A stretch of DNA of 64,000 nucleotides, from the NCBI RefSeq assembly GCF_000350225.1, contig NW_005179343.1, positions 248,001 through 312,000 of the forward strand, given 5' to 3'. Source of the DNA: Chondrus crispus. Lineage: Eukaryota > Rhodophyta > Florideophyceae > Gigartinales > Gigartinaceae. How positions within the stretch are numbered: the stretch's first letter is position 1; each line of letters opens with the position of its first letter. Positions 1-11,611 of the stretch are shown piece by piece. Below the pieces are notes generated by a model. It saw nothing but the letters and a program-made list of their open reading frames with translations. It was not told the DNA's origin and made no database searches. The translations under genes were made by a program, and so were the position numbers.

Positions 1-61
1 AGTCCCCCGATCACACTGCGGGTGCCCTAGGAACGCCTACAGTAGGGTTGCTAGGGGGTTT

Positions 62-264
62 ATTTGGATGATATCATCATTATCAGCAAGTCTTGGGAAG
101 AACATATGGTTCACGTGGATGAAATAGCGTCAGTATTGGAGAGGGCAGGTGTGAAGCTCAAGCTCCGCAAATGCAAATTTTTCGTCGAAAAGGTCAAGTA
201 CCTGGGCCACGTCGTTCGTCCAGGTACGTTGGAGGTGGATGCCGCGCGAACCGCTGCGTTGGAA
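62..264 (+). pseudogene. Ty3/Gypsy reverse transcriptase fragment (family D)
   Basis: A 5'- and 3'-truncated piece of a Ty3/Gypsy RT. It encodes the catalytic LDD motif followed by IIIISKSWEEH, then the KLKLRKC and YLGHVVRPGTLEVD blocks of the palm and thumb. It is close to the RT of element D (about 46780-46980), differing at scattered residues. Similarity stops near 264, where element D continues into the connection domain but this copy runs into unrelated AT-rich sequence. No LTR, gag or integrase accompanies it, so it is a dead fragment. Confidence 0.85.
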
Positions 265-676
265 TATTTCGATTACGTCACGCGCAAACCACAAATCACA
301 GCGTCGTTACATATGCCGTTACATCCCGCAATGCATATGTATCACGTGCACATTTACTTTTGGCTTTCTCCCCCGCATTCTAATTTTATTATATTTTTAC
401 AGACACTCTTTCTTTCTCTGCTCCCCTCATCTCTCCACCCCCAATTCCTCTACGCAGCATCTGAACCCCTCCGTATCATTTCGCCTCTATCCCTTGCCAT
501 ACTTCAAAACACCCTGTTCTCCCTCTTCGTCTCCCTGACGAGCCGATGTGCAAACCGATCTCCTGCAAACGTCGGAATCGCAATTGGCAGTGGCTGCCTC
601 GTCATTAACGACGTCAAGCACCGCGCAGACGTTCTCAACGCTGCTGCCCTTTCAATCAGTTTTCACGAGAAGTGCG

Positions 677-723
677 CTGGTTGTCTTAGAATCAACGTAG
701 TACGTTGATTCTTAGACGACCAG
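677..723. repeat. Near-perfect 47-nt palindrome
   Basis: Two 23-nt arms (677-699 and 701-723) are inverted copies with two mismatches and a 1-nt centre. The arms begin CTGGTTGTC and end GACGACCAG. The sequence would form a long hairpin or cruciform. A second hairpin starts 7 bases further on. Confidence 0.8.
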
Positions 724-729
724 GGCACC

Positions 730-788
730 CGGAGCATAGACCAAAACCTACTAGGGTAGTACCCTGGTAGGCTTTGTCCTATGCTCCG
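730..788. repeat. Near-perfect 59-nt palindrome
   Basis: Arms 730-758 and 760-788 are inverted copies (CGGAGCATAG at one end, CTATGCTCCG at the other) with a few mismatches. With the hairpin at 677-723 it makes a pair of adjacent foldback structures. They could be the ends of a small foldback element or a remnant transposon end. No coding sequence is associated. Confidence 0.8.
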
Positions 789-1805
789 TTCGAAAAGAAT
801 ATGAAGAGAATGCGCGCCTCGTCCCCACTCCAAAGCAATCGCCTTCGTCGATTCATAATTTGTCAACTTCATGGCTGCCTAACTGCTTTTCTGGTTCTTT
901 CTTTTTTGCGTACTATGTTAGCACTGTGTGCATGTGCAGCAATTTGTTGTAGTAGATTTACGAGACTTTTATGGCGATCTCTTGGGCGGGGCCACTGTTG
1001 CCACACATACAAGGCTTGCCGTCCCAAAATGTCGTTTTCAACTTACGGGCACCGTAGCTCTGTCGTGATGATAAGCTTGGTATCAAGCATGTGAGTGTAA
1101 GTAACGATGATTTGAATGGCATCCTGGAGATGCTTGTGAGTATTTCATTAATGAAGCAATTTTCAAGTGCTGAAGTTATGCAAGGCGATTCTAGTCACGA
1201 AGATTTAAATGTCCAAAGTCAAGTGAGTTTTGCCCCTCAAAACCTGTAGTAGAGTTGATGCATTTCGACAAACCGAAGACTTTGAACCGATCGATATTCA
1301 CTAACGATTTCGTCGTCGTTTCCTGGCCCCTAACGTTGCACGAACCTTCCTTTTCCTGGCGTTTAAAGCACGAATTTGAGCTTCGATATCTTCAACATTC
1401 TCATCTGAGCCGACAGAATCGTGTGACGTGTCGCCTGAGTGCTCAGAGCTGCCGGATTCGAAGGTAAGGACCCTGCGCCTACTTTTTGTTCCCGGGTTTT
1501 CAGGAGTAGCCGTAGGAAGCGTGTCTGAGTGCTACGTGACTATTACCTGTTTGTTACTTTTCTGTGATATGCCGTTGCGACGCAGGCTTGGCAAAAGTGG
1601 CGCGGGTTGGGGACGTGCTGTTAGTGCGAGTGCTTGACTTGCACAGTTGACAGAAGGGAGCTGTGTAGATAGGACATGGCTTACTTCTTCTATTCCTTGT
1701 CCGAGCACAATTCAAGATCTTTTCACTCTTTCATCTGTGATTCAGTGATTTGCGATCTTTGAGCGTTATCTCCGTTCAGATTTATGCCAGTCAAAGCTGA
1801 TCGAA

Positions 1806-2756
1806 TTAGAGATGAAGCAGCATTAGGGGGACGGAGATTGGGGGAATGAGTTCAGAATATGGATACTCGTTGTGAAGAGGTGGTATGGGGACTGCAAAAG
1901 CTGGAGTTCCATCTTCAAGATTCGCATCAGGAACAATTTGGGCTGCTGTACCTGTAAGTAGCGATCTTCCTTTTGAACGGCTCGGGACTTCTGCAGTGCT
2001 CCCTCCAGGCACCTTCTTGCCAGAGCGTCGTGCAGTATTCATCTTTTGTTCTATTAGCTTACGGACTGCCCAATTTCTTTGCGCTTGGTTGAAGACGCGC
2101 CACATGCGTTCAGGACGTGAGGAAAAATGGAAAACAATATTTTTTATCTGCTGAGATAGCTGGGGGTTATGTAGATTGTTTTGACATTCGTGAAGCTTAT
2201 TCTTCCCATAATCATTGGGAATATTGGCTCGGAGCATGTCACTGATAGACCTTTTTGCTGCCTTGTTTCTCTGTCTGTTTGTCAAGGAGTCGTCGAACCA
2301 AAGGTACTGCATTGCAACATTGTTTCCATGTTTGCGATTGTGATCTGCAATATATTCTCCCAGCTTCTGACAAACGTTGATGTATCTATTGGTGTCCCTA
2401 ATCTTGTTGCCGGTGGGCATACTGTCTGTGCAACTCATATTCCGCTTCGAGCGCTCTATAGTTGCTTCCGGGATTGGATCAGGGCCCTTTGTAGAGGCAA
2501 GAGGCGGCATTGTCAAGGTGGTATTCTGCATTGGTGAGATGACTTGATGGTACGGCAGCATGGGAAAGCCCTGATGCAACATCGGTGATGCTGATGTGAT
2601 AAATGTCTGTATGGGTTGCGCCGGTGAGGCTGTTGGCGGCGTTGGAGTCGACGTCAGATTGGTCTGCACGGGAAGAGGCGCTAGTAGGGGCGGGGGTAGG
2701 CGATGGGATAAAATTGCTTTGGGAACATGATCCCCGGTGGCAGCCGAAATCGGCAT
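1806..2756 (-). CDS. Unrecognised ORF, possible second gene of the Tnp2 transposon
   Basis: A 316-codon ORF transcribed away from the Tnp2 transposase gene. Residues 1-100 are rich in Pro, Ser and Thr. The middle (about 120-240) looks like a folded, charged, helical domain, with aromatic residues around NRYINVCQKLGEYI and RPERMWRVFNQAQRNW. The tail is basic and then hydrophobic. I do not recognise a family. Its position, with a head-to-head start about 400 bases from the transposase reading frame, fits the accessory ORF often seen in CACTA/EnSpm-like elements, but that is inference. The normal amino-acid composition argues against a chance ORF. Confidence 0.5.
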   Translation of the reverse strand: MPISAATGDHVPKAILSHRLPPPLLAPLPVQTNLTSTPTPPTASPAQPIQTFITSASPMLHQGFPMLPYHQVISPMQNTTLTMPPLASTKGPDPIPEATIERSKRNMSCTDSMPTGNKIRDTNRYINVCQKLGEYIADHNRKHGNNVAMQYLWFDDSLTNRQRNKAAKRSISDMLRANIPNDYGKNKLHECQNNLHNPQLSQQIKNIVFHFSSRPERMWRVFNQAQRNWAVRKLIEQKMNTARRSGKKVPGGSTAEVPSRSKGRSLLTGTAAQIVPDANLEDGTPAFAVPIPPLHNEYPYSELIPPISVPLMLLHL

Positions 2757-3129
2757 GACTCATATGCTTTTGGTCACACTCTTGGGCACCACTGTTCGTC
2801 GAGAGTCTCGACTTCGACTTCTTGGAAACGGGGATTGGACTCCAAATCGTTTGAGGTACAACGAATATCTGAGCTTCCGCTTCAAGCGTTTATGGTTTTG
2901 TGATTTTCATGCTCCAGCCTACACAGAATTTACGCAACTTTTTTCCCTTGGATATGTTTCGTTTCGCTCTTATGGACCACTAATCTAATTTTGCGACGCT
3001 CTACCTCCGGGTACATGATCTTGTACTTCGCTATGATTTCGATCATTGTTAGAGGGCTTCATTCCACGTTACTGACTTTCGATCACCTTGGGATGATCGG
3101 GAGATATATCTGCCTAGCAGAGTATCGAT

Positions 3130-4149
3130 GTGATTGCCGGCCTCCGGGAAAACCGGGTGTGCAAAAGTACATTGAAGCGGCACAGGTCGACAGCTAACAT
3201 TAGAAGTGCTTTCAAGGGCCTTCCGCCATTGCCAAGTGGTCTCAAACACTCGGAGGGGAAGGCAGCGGAGCAGTATCGAATTTTTCGAGGAATGCCCGTG
3301 TGTGAGACAGCAACTCAGGATCGTGCAATGCCGTTGCGCTACGTTCAAGGTACCGATTTACTGTCTTTGGCTCCACGCCAGCCGTCACAAGTAGTAGAAG
3401 CCCAGCACCTTGAACGAGATTTTCTTCGTTGTCTGGACTCTGATCTGCTCGAAGGGTATTCAACATTTTCTTTCCCACTTCTGCCAGGGCGACATGCCTC
3501 TGAAAGATTACTGGATAAGAGAAACCTACAAGAGAGTATCATCGATTCAAATGTTGTCGAAAACCGATCCGTGGATTCCGAGAAGATTTCATACACGCCA
3601 GATGTTCTAGGAACGACGAAAGATATGTATCATGCCGAATACCAGCACAGTAATCAAAGATGTATAATGCAAAGCTGTCGGTATATACGAGGCGAAGGGT
3701 ACCAAGATATGCCATGGAGCGTTTCTGCAGCCGGAAAGTTCAGACATGGCGCTAGGATGAGGTTCATTGATTGGGCATCAAAACGAAAGGATTGGGTGGA
3801 GACCTTTGCGGAATCTGGAGAGACTGCGTCCCTCATGAAGAAAATTCTGTTGAACCTTGGCGATTCGATCTCCTCTATAACAGTGAAACATAATTTGCTG
3901 AAGTATTCCGGGTTTGAAAGTGACAAGTACCGTTGTTGTCGGACGCACATGCTCCTCCATACAGTGAGGGATCAAGGACCATCGTCTCTGACAGAGTCTT
4001 GTGGAATATGCGAGCAGCTTGGGAGGGATCATGATTACTGTACATTCGAATATCTTTGCCTTCTACCAAGATTGCGCTCGTGGGTCATGAATCGCCAAAC
4101 ATGTCAATATCTTTACGATTACAGAAACAAAAAATCAGGAAAGGGATGA
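3130..4149 (+). pseudogene. Tnp2-type transposase, N-terminal part
   Basis: This frame carries the N-terminal half of a Tnp2-family (CACTA/EnSpm-like) DNA transposase. The recognisable part is near the end: a Cys pair in YRCC, then CGICEQLGRDHDYCTFEY, then LLPRLRSWVMNRQTCQYLYDYR. This matches the zinc-binding block and 'PRLR...Y' segment that precede the catalytic domain in the family. The frame meets a TGA at 4147-4149 and further in-frame stops before the solo LTR at 4236. After the LTR the same frame (position 1 mod 3) resumes, so this is one gene broken by nonsense changes and by the LTR insertion. The true start is uncertain. Confidence 0.7.
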
Positions 4150-4235
4150 CTTTGTGACGAGCTGTGGTCCTTCGCGATGTTATGAATATTTTTTTGACGG
4201 AACCTCTACCACGAGATCATAGAAAGTTTTGAGGG

Positions 4236-4872
4236 TGTCGCAAAAACACCCCACACACGGCAGAGGGGTGTTCGCGATGTTCGGCGGAAGACCCCGGATC
4301 GGCGTACCGAGGGTCTTGAACCAACCAAAGCCACCGGAGACGGGCCGGTAGCGGGTGGTAGAGCGTGGTCGGCGGGGACGCGCGCGTAGGCGAGCGGATC
4401 GACGCCTCGACGCCCCGGAGCAGTACCGGTTGACGATCCGATTCTGACGGGCGGAGGCGGATCGCAGTTCGCGGCCGTGTCGCGCGCGTCTACTACCCGC
4501 TCGATGGTAACTACTCGCAAAACGGCGGTTTGAGTAGAGTAAGCTGGGTGGTCGACCTTCGGTGGGGGGTTGCCTATCCTGGTCCTCCCCGCAGGCGGTC
4601 GCTCCCTATATTTATTGTACAAGTTAATTAACCGTCTACAGTACAGTACAGACTGTACTGTAGTCGGCTTACTGTATACAGTGCGAGCCGGCCCGCATTG
4701 TAACGCTGTCAGCCGTCGGGGCTGACAGCATACGTGTGCTACACGTGGGTTATACGTGTTGGTGCGCGCGCTGTAAGGTATGCGCGCGCGCACGCTGTAA
4801 GATCCGCACCTTACAGCGTTAGATCAAATTCTAAATCTAATGTATAGTACAGTAGCCGGCGCTTATGCCACA
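4236..4872 (-). mobile_element. Solo LTR of the A/B family inserted in the Tnp2 gene
   Basis: A 637-bp LTR, the same length as the LTRs of element A. In reverse orientation it runs from TGTCGCA to GCCACA and includes the hairpin array and the TATA region. It has no internal sequence, so it is probably left by LTR-LTR recombination. The flanking pentamers (GAGGG before, GGGGA after) are not identical, so the target duplication has decayed or the ends recombined. Transposase coding resumes on both sides in one frame, which fixes the order of events: DNA transposon first, LTR later. Confidence 0.9.
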
Positions 4873-6417
4873 GGGGAGGAAGAAGCTACAATGTATGATA
4901 TCTTCATCGCAATATCATGCGATGGATTCCAGACTTTTGAGAACAAAGCGTAGGATTGCTGGCCAACTATCGCGCTGGTTCACAACATTCTGCCGAATAC
5001 GCGCTTCCTGTTGAAGAACGTACGGCCTTTAGGATTTGTGAAGGGACCTGTCGAGGCTGCCCGACTGGACACATTTTTCATTCCCTTTGTGAAGGAAATG
5101 ATGGAATTCAACAGAGACGGTGGAATTTCCTTGATGTTCTTCGACGGCTATGTTCGAAAAGTTCGCGTTCATTGTCTCTGGGGTATTGGTGATAGCCCGG
5201 CTGTCTCCAAAAAGGCTGGTTTAATGGGTTCGAATGGTAAGTCGCCATGCCGCGATTGTGAAATTCAGCGGATTTGGGCAGCTACTTCGAGACACTACTA
5301 TTTCCCATCTCAAATTAAGAGGAAGCGGGGTGAGCTTATTCGTCAATACAATATTGACGAGTTGCCACATAGAAAACCGACGAAAATCAATGATATTCTG
5401 TGTATGCCGGAAGGAAGTTCTGGTTTCACACCAACTCAACGGAACGATATTTCGACAGAGACGGGTATCAAACGAAAAAGTGTACTCCACGAGTTACCCT
5501 GTTTTCTCTTGTTTGCCTCTTTCCCAATAGATGTAATGCATCTGTTCATGAACATTTCAAAAGATATGATCGAACTATGGAAAGGTCAGAACGTTCACTT
5601 GAATAGCCATAATATCGTTGATGGATTTGTCATCGGTAAGGAGCAATGGAACGATATCGATCAAGAAATGGCCGGCATCGGTCGAGGAACATCGTTAAGC
5701 GCCTTTGGATCACCTCCACGCTCGTCGCAACTGTACAAGAGTTGGAATGCAGCTGCATGTAAAGAATTCTTTGGTAGTTTCGGGCTGGTGGTGTTGGATG
5801 GTTACCTTCGCCCACGGTACATGAAGGGGTTGAGACTGTTCGCATCGATGGTTAAAATCAGTCGGCGGTCATCGTCGATGGAGGAAGAGGAAGACGTTGA
5901 AAAGCTTCACTGCTGCTGTAAGGAATTTGTGAAGCACTTTGAAAACTTTTTTTGTTTCGAAGAGCAAAGTCTCGGCCATTGCAAGTCCAAAATCCATGCG
6001 GTCTTACATCTGGCAGATACCGTGAAGAATTGTGGTCCGCTGGCAATTTGTAATCAGTTGTGAGTTGAAAGGTTTGCAGGATACGCAAAAGGAAGGTTCA
6101 ACGCCACAGCGCTTGCTGCTGAAGCACTTACAGGAAACGCAAAGTTTGCAGAATTATACAAAATGCTTTATGGGAAACATTTCGTTGTGTCTGATGATGA
6201 CAATGAGCGCTTTGTCAAATTAGGAGATCGTGATGCGCTTAATCCGCTTCCTCCAAAAGATGTTGAGTCTTTGTGTGATCCTTTTCATACCCGCATGAGG
6301 ACAAGGAAACTATTACAAATGTACATTGAGAGGTATAAAGAATGCAATGTGCAGGAGTCGGCAAAGGTCGTGGGGGGAAATGATTTGTTGTGTTTTCGGA
6401 GACTTCGGGTGCCGTGA
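4873..6417 (+). pseudogene. Tnp2-type transposase, catalytic part
   Basis: Continues the transposase after the solo LTR. Blocks in order: YDIFIAISCDGFQTFEN at the LTR border; DCWPTIALVHNI after a TAG at 4951-4953; GDSPAVSKKAGLMGSNGKSPCRDC (about 5190-5265); HYYFPSQ; FPIDVMHLFMNI (about 5520); and VERFAG just after a TGA at 6061-6063. These are the characteristic segments of Tnp2 transposases (catalytic Asp, CxxC, HYY and 'ID.MH' motifs). All lie in one frame. Another TGA ends the stretch at 6415-6417. The gene is therefore dead by point nonsense mutations, with little frame disruption. The codons are noticeably more AT-rich than those of the surrounding retroelements. Confidence 0.8.
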
Positions 6418-6879
6418 GGGGAGGGCGAGGAAGTTATTGGCGCGTGTAAAACTCGGAGACATCGGCAAACTTTGTCAAGGGCCGACCACTATGTAGCAGC
6501 TGAATTTTCACCAATAGATGGTGGTGAAATTCGGCCTGTTTACTATGGGCGGGTGCTTAAGATTTTGGTTTATCATTTCGAAACATTGTCATGGGAAGAC
6601 GCTCGAGTTATTCTTTTGGTTGATTGGGCTCAGGGACTGAGGGTGACCAGCAACGACCAGGTATTGTGTGTTGCACCAATTGAAAGGACATTCAAGAGAG
6701 CAACAGTGGAGGACGCCTCTGTCATACTAAATCAGATTAGCGTAGTGCAGCACCGGGATCCATTATCACGAACGATCAAGACGTATTTCTTGGCCCCGCA
6801 GCGTGATGCAAACGGCCTTCTTGACCCGTACGCATGCTCACCAGACGGCGTTAACCGTACCTTGCAAGCAGTAAAATAA
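6418..6879 (+). pseudogene. Tnp2-type transposase, C-terminal domain
   Basis: Still in the transposase frame after the TGA at 6415. It encodes SRADHYVAAEFSP, RPVYYGRVLKILVYHF, ARVILLVDWAQGLRV and the tail up to a TAA at 6877-6879. This resembles the C-terminal beta-rich region that follows the catalytic core in fungal Tnp2 proteins. If the TGA codons were absent, the whole gene from about 3130 to 6879 (minus the LTR) would be one ORF of roughly 1000 codons. Confidence 0.65.
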
Positions 6880-7597
6880 CAATGCATAGGAAACTGGACG
6901 TGAGTACGAACGAGGTGGGTATTGTCACAACCAGTTAACAATTACAGCTTTACAGTACTAAAAATGACAATTAATGCATTGCTGGCCATTTGCGAAGGGC
7001 GAAAGTGAGCCATTCAAAAAACCGAGCTAGAGGCATCCAGAGCGACACTCTCTTCAAAGGAAAAATTACATCTATTGGTTCGAGAATGGTTCAATTGGAG
7101 CACTTGAAGAACATTAGTCTCACTAGTGGAGGTTTCTGACGGCATCAGCGGAGGACATTTGGAGCATTTCTGCTAATCGGCAAACAGGTATATGAATCAG
7201 CTTTATCAGCGCTTATGCTCCACTCTCCCTCCAATGAAATCCTTCAAATCCTTCATGTAGCGTCCAATCATCCAGCCGTTCACCTCCCTCAATCATCCAT
7301 TGATGCTCCTTCTGACAAAAATAGTTGATTTCCCAGTGCTCCAGTAATGCTCCACTAGTACTCCCAGGTGTTTACTACGGTACTGGGAGAACACACTGGG
7401 GGCATCAGATTTCATCACACGTGCCATTCGGTATGGTGTCTACGAAACCCCTATGTTGCCCCTCCGCAAACAGAAATCTTTTTCTCTCCCAGCTAGTACC
7501 GTCGATGCCGTCGACAAATCCTGGTTGAAAAATGAAATAGTCGACTGTTTGCACCGGCAGATCTACGAGGAGATCCAGGCTTCAGAAGTACACCTGC
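6880..7597. other. Non-coding 3' flank of the Tnp2 element
   Basis: No convincing gene. It should contain the right end of the DNA transposon, but I could not define terminal inverted repeats or a target duplication by eye. Short A-rich sequence and scattered CTCCA repeats occur around 7100-7320. Confidence 0.4.
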
Positions 7598-8556
7598 TGT
7601 AGTGCAATACGCCTGTCAGGCAGAGACCGAGGACTGATGGTCCAACAACAGCAAAAACAACAAAAACAACAAAAGCAACAACTGCTGATGGCGCAGCGCT
7701 ACGGAGCGTCCGACTCTCCCTTCTCCGTTTAAACGAGCTTGCGATTCGTAGTAGCTAGGATCCCTAATGGGGGCGGTGGCACAGAGAAACAGCCCGGCCC
7801 GGGATCGATGTGGTAGAGGCTTGCAAAGAGAATTGCTCGACGAGTGTGGGGAGGGGCGTGTACGTAGGGTACCCCGGTTTCTCTAGGTTGTAAGGCCAAA
7901 GCTCTTTGAGCGTCTTGGGGACCGTGTAACGCGACAAGGCCTTCGACGGGTGCGTCGCAACGCAGCCCGATGGGATGAAATGAAAGTATCAACGCTACAC
8001 CAATGTGCCGCCCGATGGCTCGAAACACCTTCACCGGTTCGGTCGCAACCGAGGCCGATGGCACCAACACCGGCTTGTACACATGACAAAGCCCTCCAAG
8101 GGAGACGTTGTTGCAACATTCTCCGTCGGAAATAGGTCACAGTAGCAGCGCTGTGTCAACGTGTCGCCCGATGGCAAAGACACTTACACAGGTTCGGTCG
8201 CAACCAATACCGATGGTATCAACACAAGATAACGGAAATAGGTAGAATTAGAGATAGAAAAGGATAGTGAAATAAAGGAAAAGGAAAGGGAACCCCCGAG
8301 CGCAAGGATAAAATAATCTGTGTTAGAAGGGAATGTCTTGTAAGAGACGGACTTCGACCAAGGCGATGTCAGACTCTGGCAACTCGGGATACCATTAATG
8401 ACTCGTGGGTCAGAGGGCTAAGGTATATATCGCCCGGCTGGAGCCACTACAGTAGCTCTGGGCGCTAGATCCTAATCTAATGTTAGCCAAATTAATGCTA
8501 ACTAATTAACTAAATAAAATAAAATAATTAAAATTGAAACTGTGCAATTATTCACA
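7598..8556 (-). mobile_element. LTR of family D, reverse orientation
   Basis: In reverse it runs from TGTGAATAATTGCAC to TTGCACTACA (959 bp). It aligns along its length with the split 5' LTR of element D (32033-32518 plus 45271-45728), though strongly diverged. The AT-rich start with ATTAGATTAGGATCTAGCGC, the GGTTGCGACCG block and the CTTGGCCTTACAACC-like block are shared. No primer-binding site follows its internal end and the flanking pentamers differ. It is therefore a truncated or degraded copy and not a clean solo LTR. Confidence 0.75.
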
Positions 8557-8661
8557 CGTGTTTTCCCCAACCCGGACTATTTGTCATATCCAAATATTTT
8601 CAGTTCTTTCCACCCCCTGTAGAGCCCCATATTCCAGTCCAGTGGCTATTCCACTCCAGTG

Positions 8662-10655
8662 GCTCATGTCTCTCACCCAGAGCTCCGGGAGACTTACCGG
8701 GCGGCGTCTACGTCAGGCTGAATACAATTTCACCATTCAGTACTGCCCCAGGCGCGTGCACCAAGTACTGGATGCCTTGTCACGCCTTCTGTCGCCGAGG
8801 GCCCCCGACGACCGTCGCCCCACCGTCAGGGTGGATGAAGACATTCCCACCTTCGAAGCGGGCACGGACGTTTGAGAGGTTTCGATTGAGCTCGAGGACC
8901 ACATCTGTACCGCGGGCTGAGATCATCAGGCCGTCCATGTCTTCGTAACGATACGGAACCATGCCAAATCCCAAACAAGATCGCCCGTACGGACGCGCGA
9001 CGAACTGCGAGGCGACGACGAGGCCCCCGCTCTCCAAGGACGCAATCCGTTTTGGGAAGAGAACGATGAGTTCGACGGGGCTAACATCGAGTGCACCGAG
9101 ACCCCGAGGCCGGCGCGTCCGATTCTCCGGTCGCCCCACCGCGGGAAGACCTCCCGGCCACTTTTACGATAGAGGAGATATACGAAGAGCAACGCGTGGA
9201 TGACTTCTACTAAACCGTTTTGGCATGACAGTCAGAGTCGTGGGACTCCGCATTCTTCGAGGACCCCCGAGGGGTGCTCAAACGGAGACACCCCTTCGAC
9301 CCTGACATCGTACAGGTGGTGGTACCTCGGACGCTCCGCGCCAGGCTCCTTCGCCTGTGCCACAACACGACCATCGCAGGGCGCCCGGGTCAGAACCAGA
9401 TGTACTACGCGCTCCGTCGCGAGTACAACTGGCCCCATCTGGCCGCAAATGTCGCAGCGACGGTGCGAGGGAGCCGAACCTACGCGATGAACCGGGTCAA
9501 CCTACGGAAACATCTCAACCGATTGGCATTGTTTCCAGCTACACGGCTGCTCGAGAGCCTTTAGATTGACATCCTGAGTCCGCTCCCCAATACGAAGGCA
9601 GGGAAACGGTTTCTGCTCGTGATTACGGACCGGTTCAGTAAACTGACGCAGGTCGTTGCGCTACGCACGATAACTGCGTACACCGTCGCAGTTGCGTTCT
9701 GCGACTCGTGGGTGGTTAAGTATGGCGTTTCTTGCTCGTTTTATTGGGAGAACGGCCCTCAGTTTATCGCCAAGTTCTTCCACAGATCGTGCCGTGTTCT
9801 GGGGATATCCAATTTGTACACTTTGGCATTTCATCCCCAGACGAACGGTCAAGTCGAGCGATACAACCGAACGATCACGTCGATGCTACAGAACTATGTG
9901 GGCGAAGACTAGGACGACTGGGATGTGTACATGGGATCGCTGACGTATTCGTATAACTCCCACGTACACCGCACCACACGCACCACGCCGTTGGAGTTCG
10001 TGCTCAACAGCCCATCGTCGGAGTTCTCTCTCCGACGAGCAGACGGTGACGCGCCCCCTTCCGGTAGCAGGAAGCAACGTGCCGAGTTCTTCAAGACCTT
10101 GGAATAGACTATCCAGAAGGCCTACGGGAGCCTGCGTCGGACGCAGGCCCGCTACGAGCGCGCGACTTCGATAAGCGCATACGACACATTAACGCGCGGC
10201 TCCGTCCCAGAGAATACGTATATCTCAACCCCACCGATGAGGGAGAGACGTCGAACAAGCGGGCGGCCCCGGCGGTCGGACCCTACCGCGTCCTCGCTAA
10301 TGACCGCCGAACCATCACGATCGATCGTGATGGGGTCACTGAGCCCGTCTCCGCCAACCGCTTCGTGTACACGCCTCCTCCGATAGACGCGCGACGAGCA
10401 AGGACGACGACCCCACGTGACCTTGCCGACAAGGTCACCGCGGGCACGCAGTATTCCGTCGAACGACTACTCCGGCACCGATCCATCGAGGACGGAACTA
10501 CGGAGTTCCTCATAAAGTGGACGGATTACGACACGCCCACCTGTACCACGCGGACTCGTGTCCAGGAAGAGTTGGTCTGTCGATACGCCCAATGTCTCCG
10601 GACACGCACCGGAAGAGACCTCGCCTCAGACGTGATCGCAGACGTTCACACTTGA
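8662..10655 (+). pseudogene. Decayed A/B-family pol relic (RNase H end, integrase, chromodomain)
   Basis: The sequence follows element B pol from the RNase H C-terminus (WLMSLTQSSGRLT, then the connection to VHQVLDALSRL) through the integrase zinc-binding region (LCHNTTIAGRPGQNQMYYALRREY) and the core (SCSFYWENGPQF in place of the SDNGPQF region, then HPQTNGQVERYNRT). It ends with the GPY/F region and a chromodomain ending at DVHT. Many frameshifts and stops break it, for example TAG at 9562-9564 and 9910-9912. The 5' two thirds of the element (LTR, gag, protease, RT) are missing. It ends with the same hairpin-like GACGTTCAC plus purine tract seen at the end of pol in A and B. Confidence 0.85.
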
Positions 10656-11611
10656 GGAGGGGGCACTCAACTGCTCATTTGCGGATTAGTATCAGCCTGC
10701 ACGACCAGACTGAAAGGGGATGTGCAAGAATACAACTGCGCCTATCGAATGATCACAGTAGGGGACAACGTCAGACGTCAAGAAGTATTGACGCACAAAG
10801 CCAATACGAAAGGGCGTGAAGACGCCGACACACCTTCACAGTCCAGCCATCGAACGGCACCCGGCCTCGCTGAAATGACGTGGGAGAGAAGAGAGGACGT
10901 ACTGTCTTACGAAAATAAGGCCTGGAACGACGAGTAGAGCGGAGCTAACAAGGCCCCTCGGTTGAGGAGGAGATACCCTGACGAGAACCCCGTAGTCCAC
11001 CGTCAAGGAATCCCCCCATGGCGGTAATGGGGACACGGTTTGCCACACCCATGCAAGACGGCTGGTCGATACGGAAAAGTGAGCGAGCCCGTCCGCCTTC
11101 TCCACATAGTAAAAGAGCCCCGGGCAACAGCACAGGCGTGGAGACACGTTATTTTCCCCGTCGTGAACCGAATACGGTGGACGACCCCCGACGTGCAATT
11201 GTAACGGCGGCGCAGACCTTTCCCACAACCGCTGTCGGACACTAAAGCAGGCGCCAAACGGACGGAGGAGTGGAGAGCACGAGCGCACGCGTGCGTAAGC
11301 GCTTCAGGGAAGACTGGACAAACCCAGAAAGCCGACGCCGTTGCGCCCCAGAAAGAAGCCGGAGAGAGGACAACACGTACGACGAAAATCAATAGCCCAC
11401 GGAATGGCAATTACTGAGGCGGGGCACCGTTCCCTTCGAAGGACGGGCAAAGCGCTAGAGCCACTAGCCCACTCACACTCCCGTTCGAACACAAGGGATA
11501 CAGATCCCTTTTCACTCCGGGGGGGCCTCAGTAAGCAGCGCCAACGGCCCGCGAAAGAGAAGACAGAACGTACTGTCTCACAAAAATCGGTCACAGAGCG
11601 GCGAGCGAAAG
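10656..11611. other. Unassigned sequence between pol relic and element A
   Basis: GC-rich with no convincing ORF. It lies where the accessory module of the A/B family would follow pol, so it may be a decayed module, but I could not align an accessory gene to it. A block of about 33 bases around ACGTACTGTCTTAC (about 10896-10918) recurs at about 11560-11590. The final GAAAG (11607-11611) is the left target duplication of element A. Confidence 0.4.

Noticed and set aside
7598-8556. Clean solo LTR of family D
   Set aside because: Flanking pentamers differ (CCTGC and CGTGT) and the copy is strongly diverged, so truncation or rearrangement is as likely.
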